Shown here one piece after another: positions 1 to 5,819 of a DNA stretch of 8,829 nt. A program made the translations under genes and the position numbers. The stretch comes from an uncultured Candidatus Saccharibacteria bacterium. Its GTDB lineage: Bacteria > Patescibacteriota > Saccharimonadia > Saccharimonadales > Saccharimonadaceae. The first letter of the stretch is position 1. Each line of letters opens with the position of its first letter. Below the pieces are notes generated by a model. That model was not told where the DNA came from. It worked only from the letters and a program-made list of their open reading frames with translations, and did no database searches. Where the stretch lies: NCBI GenBank assembly GCA_916049555.1, contig CAJZIB010000028.1, positions 1-8,829 of the forward strand, read 5' to 3'.

Positions 1-11
1 TTTTATTCGAG

Positions 12-29
12 GATCATCTTGATCATCTT
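12..29. repeat. 9-bp tandem duplication at the trpS stop codon
   Basis: The unit gatcatctt occurs twice back to back (12-20 and 21-29). Read on the minus strand it spans the trpS stop and, being 9 bp, puts a second TGA in the same frame (14-16) after the first TGA (23-25). It looks like a small local duplication at the 3' end of trpS giving tandem in-frame stops. Confidence 0.8.
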
Positions 30-1072
30 AATCCCACAGCTTTTTGGACCTCAAATAGTTTCGCTTTGGCGACTTGATTTGCATAGTTCTCACCTTCGTT
101 TAGAAGCTCGCGTACTGTTTCGTCTGGGATGGCATTGGCTTTTTCCTGGAAACTAGTGAGGAACTCGGAAACGGTGGCGGCTACGTGCTTCTTAAAATCA
201 CCATAACGAGTTTCGCCGGCCCAGGTTGCGATGACTTCCTGAAGTGGTTGATTTGAAAGAAGCGATTCGATCTGGAGTAGATTGGAAATACCTGGTTGAT
301 TAAACATATCAAACTGAATTTTGGCAAATGAATCAGTGGTGGCGGACATAATTTTCTTGGCGGCTTGAGCTGGAGTATCAGACATCATGATCTTGCTATT
401 TTCGGCAGCGGCGGATTTACTCATTTTCTTGGTTGGATCCTGGAGGTCACGAATTCTTAGGCCAGATGGCGTGTTTTTGTCTTTATCACTGAAGGTATTG
501 TTGAGAGTTTCCATGAATTTGACTTGTTCGCTAGTTTTTTCTGGAATAACAAAGATTTCACCATATTTGCGATTAAAACGTTCAGCAATATTGCGAGTTA
601 ATTCAATATGTTGGAACTGATCTTCACCGACCGGGATGTAGTTTGCACTATAAAGCAAGATGTCAGCAGCCATGAGGATTGGATAATTAAAAATACCAAC
701 ATTGGTAGAGCTGTCGCCGTCATGGCTTTTTTCTTTGTATTGAGTCATGCGGAGTGCTTCTCCCATGGAAGTGTGACAATCGAGAATCCAGCAGAGTTCA
801 GAATGGGCTGGGACATACGATTGACGATAAATATGAATATTGGAATTTAGTTCGAGTCCAGCCGCAAGGTAGTATTTGAGCTCACGAATAGTGTTTTGCT
901 CGAGATTACCTTCAACCTCGCTAATAATTGAGTGGAGGTCTGGAATAAAGATATTAATGTGATGGGTTTTTGAATATTTATTGGCGAGGCGGACCATTGG
1001 GAGAAGTGCACCTAGGAAGTTACCGAGGGTGATTTCGGTGTGAGTGCGAATGCCTGTAAGAATTGTTTTCAT
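23..1072 (-). CDS. trpS: Tryptophanyl-tRNA synthetase (TrpRS)
   Basis: Cytoplasmic class Ic aminoacyl-tRNA synthetase that charges tRNA-Trp with tryptophan using ATP. With the ATG at 1072 the protein has 349 residues, normal for bacterial TrpRS. The HIGH-type motif is TLGN at residues 15-18, close to TIGN in Geobacillus TrpRS; the stretch LMAADILLY and GEDQxQHIELTR follow in the middle; the KMSKS loop is intact at 216-220 after QDPTK. The segment before TLGN is unusual: the family's P-(T/S)-G is replaced by T-H-T. The open frame extends six codons upstream to a TTG, but family members start with MKTI at exactly this ATG and the TTG overlaps a -10 box, so the ATG is preferred. No Shine-Dalgarno precedes it. 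The gene ends in TGA after AVGLR, which is the usual TrpRS end and supports TGA being a stop here. It is a single-gene unit; nothing is visible downstream before the window edge. Confidence 0.95.
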   Translation of the reverse strand: MKTILTGIRTHTEITLGNFLGALLPMVRLANKYSKTHHINIFIPDLHSIISEVEGNLEQNTIRELKYYLAAGLELNSNIHIYRQSYVPAHSELCWILDCHTSMGEALRMTQYKEKSHDGDSSTNVGIFNYPILMAADILLYSANYIPVGEDQFQHIELTRNIAERFNRKYGEIFVIPEKTSEQVKFMETLNNTFSDKDKNTPSGLRIRDLQDPTKKMSKSAAAENSKIMMSDTPAQAAKKIMSATTDSFAKIQFDMFNQPGISNLLQIESLLSNQPLQEVIATWAGETRYGDFKKHVAATVSEFLTSFQEKANAIPDETVRELLNEGENYANQVAKAKLFEVQKAVGLR

Positions 1073-1078
1073 AGTAAA

Positions 1079-1107
1079 ATTATACTTCAAAAATAGGGGT
1101 TATGCAA
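1079..1107 (-). promoter_or_regulatory. trpS promoter giving a leaderless mRNA
   Basis: On the minus strand there is a perfect TATAAT (1079-1084) and a weak -35 TTGCAT (1102-1107) with exactly 17 bp between them. The expected start of transcription, about 7 nt after the -10, is the A of the trpS ATG at 1072. There is no purine-rich ribosome site between. The sequence is direct; the start site is inferred. Confidence 0.7.
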
Positions 1108-1140
1108 AGTGAATTAAGATCGACCCGGCTGTCGAAATTT

Positions 1141-1163
1141 AAAAAGGCCCCAAATGGGGCCTT
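1141..1163 (-). terminator. Intrinsic terminator of the 86-codon gene
   Basis: Perfect 8-bp GC-rich stem (1144-1151 with 1156-1163), 4-nt loop, followed on the minus strand by a T run (1145-1141). It lies 20 nt after the stop of the small gene and before the trpS promoter, so it separates the two units. Confidence 0.9.
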
Positions 1164-1183
1164 GAAGGCGGAGTGAAAAGTGA

Positions 1184-1444
1184 TTATTTCTGGTATTTCT
1201 CGTTGGTTTTGAAGATAAAGAAATCTTCATCGTAGTCGAGTTCGTAATGATGTTCATACTGATCAATGTGTTCTTTGATTGCATCTGCAGGTGCTTCGTC
1301 TCCTTGGAAGGAAACCTCGAAGTTGTAGTTGCTGTTCGGCTTGCTGATGACTTTACAATAAGCGCCGAGACTTTCGAGACGGTATTTGAAGCCGCTAACG
1401 CATTCTGCAGGCACATAAACACTTGCGATAAGATTTACTGCCAT
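1184..1444 (-). CDS. Small uncharacterised protein, predicted ferredoxin-like fold
   Basis: I do not recognise this family. The start is set at the ATG at 1444 because an AAAGGAGG ribosome site (1452-1459) sits 7 nt before it; the longer frame upstream would run through the promoter and terminator and into the tRNA. The 86-residue product has no signal peptide or membrane segment. Judged by eye, secondary structure alternates as strand (NLIASVYVP, 3-11), helix (12-29), strand (30-36), strand (40-48), helix (51-65), strand (67-79), which is the beta-alpha-beta-beta-alpha-beta order of ferredoxin-like/ACT-type small domains. The last strand is strongly acidic (DYDEDFF) and the end is basic. It has its own extended -10 promoter and a strong terminator, so it is a single-gene, probably well expressed unit between a tRNA gene and trpS. 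Its role is unknown; a small regulator or RNA- or ligand-binding protein is only a guess from the fold. Confidence 0.85.
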   Translation of the reverse strand: MAVNLIASVYVPAECVSGFKYRLESLGAYCKVISKPNSNYNFEVSFQGDEAPADAIKEHIDQYEHHYELDYDEDFFIFKTNEKYQK

Positions 1445-1481
1445 GGCTTTTCCTCCTTTGAATGTACTCCCGCCTTTTTGG

Positions 1482-1490
1482 AGTATAGCA
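1482..1490 (-). promoter_or_regulatory. Extended -10 promoter of the 86-codon gene
   Basis: Minus-strand TGCTATACT: -10 TATACT (1482-1487) preceded by the TGn extension (1488-1490). No good -35 is present at 16-18 bp; that area is taken up by the tRNA terminator hairpin. Predicted transcription start near 1475, giving a leader of about 30 nt that holds the AAAGGAGG site. Confidence 0.6.
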
Positions 1491-1491
1491 C

Positions 1492-1519
1492 AAAAAAGAC
1501 TTCTCGATGGAAGTCTTTT
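1492..1519 (-). terminator. Intrinsic terminator after tRNA-Ala(CGC)
   Basis: Perfect 10-bp stem (1494-1503 with 1510-1519) with a 6-nt loop, followed on the minus strand by six Ts (1497-1492). It begins 15 nt past the CCA end of the tRNA. T runs occur on both sides, so it could also work on the plus strand, but no plus-strand gene approaches it. Confidence 0.85.
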
Positions 1520-1533
1520 GTTTTTCTCTAGGA

Positions 1534-1609
1534 TGGTGGAGTATAAGGGATTCAAACCCTTGACCTCAGCAATGCGAATGCTGCGCTCTATCAGCTGAGC
1601 TAATACCCC
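1534..1609 (-). tRNA. tRNA-Ala (anticodon CGC)
   Basis: A full 76-nt cloverleaf folds on the minus strand: 7-bp acceptor stem including the G3-U70 wobble that identifies alanine tRNAs, 4-bp D stem, 5-bp anticodon stem around loop TTCGCAT (anticodon CGC, reads GCG), 5-nt variable loop, 5-bp T stem and an encoded CCA (1536-1534). One feature is odd: the D loop has G18-A19 rather than G18-G19, and the T loop is TTTGAAT with U56 instead of C56. The two changes compensate each other (A19-U56 for G19-C56), so the elbow contact is probably kept. It lies 39 nt after the ABC permease gene on the same strand, with a -10-like box between, and ends at its own terminator. Confidence 0.95.
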
Positions 1610-1618
1610 AACACCTTA

Positions 1619-1624
1619 AGTATA
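1619..1624 (-). promoter_or_regulatory. Probable -10 box of tRNA-Ala(CGC)
   Basis: Minus-strand TATACT lies 9 nt before the first base of the tRNA, in very AT-rich sequence (a 15-bp tandem repeat) that could act as an UP element. No -35 match is seen and no terminator lies between the upstream operon and the tRNA, so read-through from the operon is also possible. Confidence 0.5.
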
Positions 1625-1625
1625 C

Positions 1626-1655
1626 TATATATTTTAATTTTATATATTTTAATTT
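1626..1655. repeat. Exact 15-bp tandem repeat at the 3' end of the ABC permease gene
   Basis: The unit tatatattttaattt occurs twice without a mismatch (1626-1640 and 1641-1655). The right copy contains the permease stop codon (1649-1651) and part of its last two codons; the left copy is intergenic and sits directly upstream of the tRNA -10 box. Confidence 0.85.
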
Positions 1656-2893
1656 TCGCGGATGGCTTTAATGATTTTTCCGAGAGTTGGCCTGGTGCCA
1701 TACATTAATACACCGACGCGGTAGATCTTGGCAGCAATGTAGCCGATAAGGATGGTGGCGAGAATGAGGAAGGCGACCGAAAGTAGGATTTCAAGACCTG
1801 GAACTTCACTCATCGCAATGCGGGTGAACATAGCCATTGGTGAGGTGAGCGGGAAGAGGGAGAGCCCTTTCATGAGTTCGGAGTTAACGTCGCCACTTGT
1901 CATAGCATTGGTGGAGACTACGAACCCAGCAACAAAGATGATTTGGATTAGCATGACGACTGATGAAAGGTCTTCAATTTTAGAGACGGTGGAAGCCATG
2001 GCACCAAAGAGGAAGGAATAGATGAGAAATCCTAGGAGGAAGAAGATAAGTAGGTAGCCGACGAGTGAGGCTGGGAAGTTGAAAAGAGTGTTGATGACGG
2101 CGTTGGTCTCAAAATAGGACTTATTAATATTGTAGGAAATGAAGGCGGATCCGAAAATGGCGGTAATTTGGAAGATGCCGGCGACACTGGAGGCTAAGAT
2201 CTTTCCAAACATTAGGGCGACTGGACTAGCACTGGTGATCAGTACCTCCATGGCACGAGAAGTTTTTTCGGTAACTACGCTCATAGCAACTTTCTGGCCA
2301 AACATCATAATCACCATGTAGAGAACAAAGACCATGACATAGGCGTACCAGAAATTTTTTGTGCCATCTTCACTGATGCTTTCGATAGTATGAGTGATGT
2401 TTGGGTTTTGAACTTCGGCGATCTGGGTGTCGTTTAGGCCATGTTTTTTAAGATAAGCGTGTGAATAGAGTGTTTTGAGGAGACTATCCATTGTGTTCAG
2501 GTTTGGATCTTGTAAAGCCGAGACATTGGCTAGGTAGGTGTAAGATTTTAGGTCGGATGATAGGACGAAGGCGAACTCGACAGACTGCTCCTTGATCTGT
2601 TTTTTGATTTCATCGACTGAATCGTTTGTAATTTTGACATTTTGCTGTGGAAAACTTGCGGCGATGGCCGGGAGGAGTTTTTCTAAGTTAGCATTATCAG
2701 ATTTGACTAGAACCTCAGACTTTTTCTCTTCGCTTGATTCGGCATTTTTTGATTTATTGATGATCTCGCCGATGCGTGGAGCAAATAGAAAACCGGAGAC
2801 CGCAAGAATCAGGATAAGAGTCGTGATGACAAACACCTTATTTTTGAAATATTGTGCGAGTTCATGTTTAAAAATTGTAAAAAACTGCTTCAT
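1649..2893 (-). CDS. ABC-2 type exporter permease, NatB/YhaP-like
   Basis: Integral membrane subunit of an ABC exporter; partner of the ATPase encoded just upstream. The 414-residue protein shows one membrane segment at about 19-38, a large extracytoplasmic region (about 40-180) rich in Lys, Glu and Ser, and then five more hydrophobic segments at about 183-200, 230-253, 275-297, 310-328 and 366-388. This 1+5 layout with an external domain after the first segment is that of the NatB/YhaP (ABC2_membrane_3) family. The conserved stretch VTEKTSRAMEVLITSASP (207-224) between the second and third segments is also diagnostic. NatB extrudes sodium in Bacillus subtilis; other members handle peptides or are unassigned, so the substrate cannot be told. 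The ATG at 2893 lies one base after the ATPase stop (TAA-C-ATG), so translation is probably coupled. The last codons lie in a 15-bp tandem repeat. Confidence 0.9.
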   Translation of the reverse strand: MKQFFTIFKHELAQYFKNKVFVITTLILILAVSGFLFAPRIGEIINKSKNAESSEEKKSEVLVKSDNANLEKLLPAIAASFPQQNVKITNDSVDEIKKQIKEQSVEFAFVLSSDLKSYTYLANVSALQDPNLNTMDSLLKTLYSHAYLKKHGLNDTQIAEVQNPNITHTIESISEDGTKNFWYAYVMVFVLYMVIMMFGQKVAMSVVTEKTSRAMEVLITSASPVALMFGKILASSVAGIFQITAIFGSAFISYNINKSYFETNAVINTLFNFPASLVGYLLIFFLLGFLIYSFLFGAMASTVSKIEDLSSVVMLIQIIFVAGFVVSTNAMTSGDVNSELMKGLSLFPLTSPMAMFTRIAMSEVPGLEILLSVAFLILATILIGYIAAKIYRVGVLMYGTRPTLGKIIKAIREN

Positions 2894-2894
2894 G

Positions 2895-3827
2895 TTAGGC
2901 CCTTTCTTCCTCTTTTAGTTTTTCAATTTCTGCAATTTCCTTTTCGTCACCGGCATATTCAACAAAGATGTCGTTTAAAGTTGGTTCTAACACGCCGATG
3001 CTATCTATATCATATTCTTTGACTAGTTTTTGCATGACTTTTTGTTTTTGATCAGCAGATTCCATCTTGAAGACTAGATTCGTGCTATCTTGTAATTCAG
3101 TTTGATCTTTATAGTCAGCTTTAATCTTTTTGGCGTCTTTGGATTCGATTTTAAGCTTGTCACGCTGATAACTTTGTTTGATTTGTTTAATATTGCCCGT
3201 AATCATGATTTCACCATTTTTCATAATTAGGATATCATCACAGAACTCTTCGATGTAATTCATTTGATGGCTGGAGAAAATCACAATTTTATCTTGTTTG
3301 ATTTGTTCTTTTACAACACTTTCGAGTAATTTGGCATTGACTGGATCGAGGCCGGTGAACGGTTCGTCAAAAACTACAATATCCGGGTTATGGGCGATGC
3401 TTGAGATGAGCTGAATTTTTTGCTGATTCCCTTTTGAAAGTGTGTCGAGTTGTTTGGTCTTATATTCTGCCATATTGAGGAAGTCAAGCCAGTAATTAAC
3501 GGATTCTTCTGCTGCTTTTTTCTCCATGCCTTTCAAAGTAGCGAGATAAACTAGTTGGTTAAAAATCTTTTCCTTAGGATAAAGTCCACGCTCTTCGGGG
3601 AGATAACCGAAACTTACGGTTTTATAATCCAGAGGCTCACCATCTAATAGCACTTCACCACCATTGGCCTTAAAAACATTCATGAGGATGCGAATTGTCG
3701 TGGTTTTTCCGGCACCGTTGCGGCCAAGTAAGCCGAAGGCGCGACCACTTTTGGCGGTGAAACTAATGTCGTTTAGGGCAACTTTCTTGCCGAAAAGTTT
3801 TTTGATATTTTTAAACTCTAATTTCAT
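2895..3827 (-). CDS. ABC exporter ATP-binding protein, NatA/YhaQ-like
   Basis: Cytoplasmic ATPase that powers the NatB/YhaP-like permease encoded next to it. The 310-residue protein has a complete ABC domain in residues 1-220: Walker A GRNGAGKT (35-42), the GYLPEERGLYP segment in the Q-loop region (74-84), signature LSKGN (130-134), Walker B IVVFDE (150-155, catalytic Glu155), D-loop GLD and switch His187 in SSHQM. GYLPEERGLYP and SKGNQQK instead of LSGGQ are typical of the YhaQ/NatA branch, not a defect. The C-terminal 90 residues form the accessory domain of that branch, ending in LEPTLNDIFVEYAG. All catalytic residues are present, so it should hydrolyse ATP. The ribosome site AAGGAG overlaps the end of glyA, and its stop is one base from the permease start. 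Confidence 0.93.
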   Translation of the reverse strand: MKLEFKNIKKLFGKKVALNDISFTAKSGRAFGLLGRNGAGKTTTIRILMNVFKANGGEVLLDGEPLDYKTVSFGYLPEERGLYPKEKIFNQLVYLATLKGMEKKAAEESVNYWLDFLNMAEYKTKQLDTLSKGNQQKIQLISSIAHNPDIVVFDEPFTGLDPVNAKLLESVVKEQIKQDKIVIFSSHQMNYIEEFCDDILIMKNGEIMITGNIKQIKQSYQRDKLKIESKDAKKIKADYKDQTELQDSTNLVFKMESADQKQKVMQKLVKEYDIDSIGVLEPTLNDIFVEYAGDEKEIAEIEKLKEEERA

Positions 3828-3835
3828 GTTACTCC

Positions 3836-5266
3836 TTAATTTAAACCGGGAACCTTAAATTGTTTTGATAATGTGATGACTTCTTGATGAATTTTATCTA
3901 GTTCAGATTTAAATTCTGGTTCTTCTAAGGCCTCTTCGGTTTTGGCCTTTTGACAGATTTCCATCACTTGCTTCATCCAATCGGCAATCTGCTTCATCTC
4001 AGTTTCTTTCATACCACGAGTGGTAACGGCTGGAGTACCAAGACGTACGCCGGAAGGACGGAAGGCGCCACCTTTGTCGCCAGGGACGGCATTGGCATTT
4101 AAAGTGAGTCCGACCATGTCGAGGGCGCGCTCGAAGAATTTGCCATCGATGCCGAAACTATCTTTGACATTGGCAAGGATGAGATGGTTTTCTGTGCCTC
4201 CACCTTGAAGAATGAAGCCGTTATCTTGCATTGCTTTGGCGAGGGCTTTAGCGTTTTTGACAATTTGATTAGCATAGTCTTTAAAATCTGGTTGAAGAGC
4301 TTCCAGGAAAGCTACAGCTTTGGCAGCAATTACATGTTCGAGCGGACCACCTTGGGTACCTGGAAAGACGGCGCGATCAATCAGAATTGGAATGTTTTCT
4401 AGGGTGTGTTCAGGTTTTTTGAGTGGAGAAGCAACATTACCATTTGAAAGAATGAGTCCACCGCGAGGACCACGAAGGGTTTTGTGAGTGGTGGTAGTCA
4501 TGACATGGAAGCCAAAATCTAATGGGTTTGGGTGTGCGCCACCGGCGATGAGGCCTGCAACGTGAGCCATGTCGGCCATTAGAAGGGCACCGACTTTTTG
4601 ACCGATTTTGGCGATACGTGCAAAATCTGGGATTTTCATGAAGGCGGAATAGCCAACAAGGATGATCTTTGGTTTTTCAGTCTCAGCTAGGCGTTCAATT
4701 TCGTCGTAATCAAGATCGCCAGATTCGGTAGTGCCGTAAGAGATGAAATTATAGATTTTAGCGGAACGTGTGACTGGAGAACCATGAGTGAGATGTCCGC
4801 CATGACCGAGGTTCATGGCGAGAATTTTGTCACCAGGCTGGCACCAGGCAAAATAAACCGCCTCATTAGCATTAGCACCAGAGTGTGGCTGGACGTTAGC
4901 GTGGTCGGCATGGAACAGCTTCATGGCGCGTGAGATTGCAAGGCGCTCGATGCGGTCAACATTGGTTTGTCCGCCATAATAGCGGTAATTAGGGAGGATA
5001 GTTTCTTCGATTTTGTCTTCTCCCCAATCAAAATCTGAAAGTGGATTGCGATTTTTAATTTCGGACTCTTGCCAATCTAGGCCATCAAAAGAAGGGTAGC
5101 CTTCAGAGTATTTGTTGGTAAGGATGGAACCCATAGCTCGTAAAACATTTTCGGAAACGTAATTTTCACTTGGGATGAGTTCGAGCCCTTCAACTTGACG
5201 CTTCTTTTCTTGCTCAATTAGATTAAAAACTGGGTCTTGTACTGTATTTGTGGTATTTTCTAACAT
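3836..5266 (-). CDS. glyA: Serine hydroxymethyltransferase (SHMT) with an active-site-proximal insertion
   Basis: PLP enzyme that transfers the serine beta carbon to tetrahydrofolate, giving glycine and 5,10-methylene-THF, the donor used by ThyA two genes upstream. Key elements are present: LIPSENYVS (30-38), NVQPHSGANANEAVY (124-138), ADMAHVAGL (231-239) and the PLP lysine K262 in TTTTHKTLRGPRGG. The protein has 476 residues, against about 415-420 for typical bacterial SHMT. Most of the excess is one insertion: where E. coli has two residues between EGYP and RYYGG, this protein has 36 (about 59-94), acidic and aromatic, including DLP-like turns and FDWGED. It interrupts the loop that carries the active-site tyrosines, which are themselves retained (Y96, Y97). 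The start at 5266 has an AAAAGG site 8 nt before it. It is the third gene of the operon. Confidence 0.95.
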   Translation of the reverse strand: MLENTTNTVQDPVFNLIEQEKKRQVEGLELIPSENYVSENVLRAMGSILTNKYSEGYPSFDGLDWQESEIKNRNPLSDFDWGEDKIEETILPNYRYYGGQTNVDRIERLAISRAMKLFHADHANVQPHSGANANEAVYFAWCQPGDKILAMNLGHGGHLTHGSPVTRSAKIYNFISYGTTESGDLDYDEIERLAETEKPKIILVGYSAFMKIPDFARIAKIGQKVGALLMADMAHVAGLIAGGAHPNPLDFGFHVMTTTTHKTLRGPRGGLILSNGNVASPLKKPEHTLENIPILIDRAVFPGTQGGPLEHVIAAKAVAFLEALQPDFKDYANQIVKNAKALAKAMQDNGFILQGGGTENHLILANVKDSFGIDGKFFERALDMVGLTLNANAVPGDKGGAFRPSGVRLGTPAVTTRGMKETEMKQIADWMKQVMEICQKAKTEEALEEPEFKSELDKIHQEVITLSKQFKVPGLN

Positions 5267-5283
5267 AACTTTACCTTTTCTGA

Positions 5284-5796
5284 TTATTTAATTTTTTGAT
5301 ATAAGTTATGAGTGTAATTTAGTACATATTGACCTTCCTTTGTATCTATTTTATCACTGTTTTTGCCGAGTTCAGTTACCTGATATTTCTTTTTATCAAA
5401 TTCTGGGAAGAAGACGTCTGCCTCCTGATCTTCGCCGTCCACTTCGGTGAGATAAAGCTTCTCGCAATATGGCAAGAATTGCTGGTAGATGGAGCCACCG
5501 CCAATAATAAAATATTCCTGCTCATCGTTTTTATGCTCCTTAATAAAATCTTGGAGGTTATGTAGAACGGTGACTTCTTTTGGGAAGGTTGGCTCTTCGT
5601 CTGGCGACAATACGAAATGTTTGCGACCTGGCAACATTTTGGGGAGACTTAAGAAAGTCGTGCGCCCCATGACGACAGGAAAACCTAAAGTGGTTTGTTT
5701 AAAAAATTTGAGATCGCCGGGAATTTGAAAGACTAGGCCTCCCTTTTTACCTAATTCGCGGTTTTTGCCGATGGCGGCGATGATACTAAAACTCAT
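5284..5796 (-). CDS. folA: Dihydrofolate reductase (DHFR) with an altered substrate-pocket motif
   Basis: Reduces dihydrofolate, the by-product of ThyA, to tetrahydrofolate with NADPH. The 170-residue protein has the usual length. It has the N-terminal strand SIIAAIGKN, the acidic catalytic residue D28 in IPGDLKFFK (E. coli D27 in LPADLAWFK), F32 (E. coli F31), VMGRTTF (E. coli VMGRHTW), and the NADPH-binding GGGSIY followed by YLTEV with the conserved Thr. The normally near-invariant (L/M)-P-W just before the catalytic loop is L-V-F here (21-23), so both Pro and Trp are replaced while the catalytic Asp remains. The ATG at 5796 follows CAGGAG at a 4-nt spacing. It sits between thyA (23-nt gap) and glyA (17-nt gap), as expected for the enzyme that closes the thymidylate cycle. 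Confidence 0.93.
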   Translation of the reverse strand: MSFSIIAAIGKNRELGKKGGLVFQIPGDLKFFKQTTLGFPVVMGRTTFLSLPKMLPGRKHFVLSPDEEPTFPKEVTVLHNLQDFIKEHKNDEQEYFIIGGGSIYQQFLPYCEKLYLTEVDGEDQEADVFFPEFDKKKYQVTELGKNSDKIDTKEGQYVLNYTHNLYQKIK

Positions 5797-5819
5797 GTGA
5801 CTCCTGTTTGGACTTAATA

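Noticed and set aside
23..25. UGA recoded as glycine, as in Gracilibacteria and Absconditabacteria
   Set aside because: TGA ends trpS and the YfbR-like gene at the positions where the families end, and no in-frame TGA occurs inside conserved domains.
1073..1090. TTG start adding six residues to TrpRS
   Set aside because: These codons overlap the TATAAT box, have no ribosome site, and TrpRS proteins normally begin at MKTI.
1114..1422. Minus-strand open frame of 102 codons overlapping the small orphan gene
   Set aside because: It is a shifted frame over the 86-codon gene, runs through that gene's terminator and lacks a ribosome site; composition is low-complexity Ser/Thr/Arg.
1445..1555. N-terminal extension of the small orphan gene
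   Set aside because: It would be read through the promoter, the tRNA terminator hairpin and the 3' end of the tRNA; AAAGGAGG marks the internal ATG.
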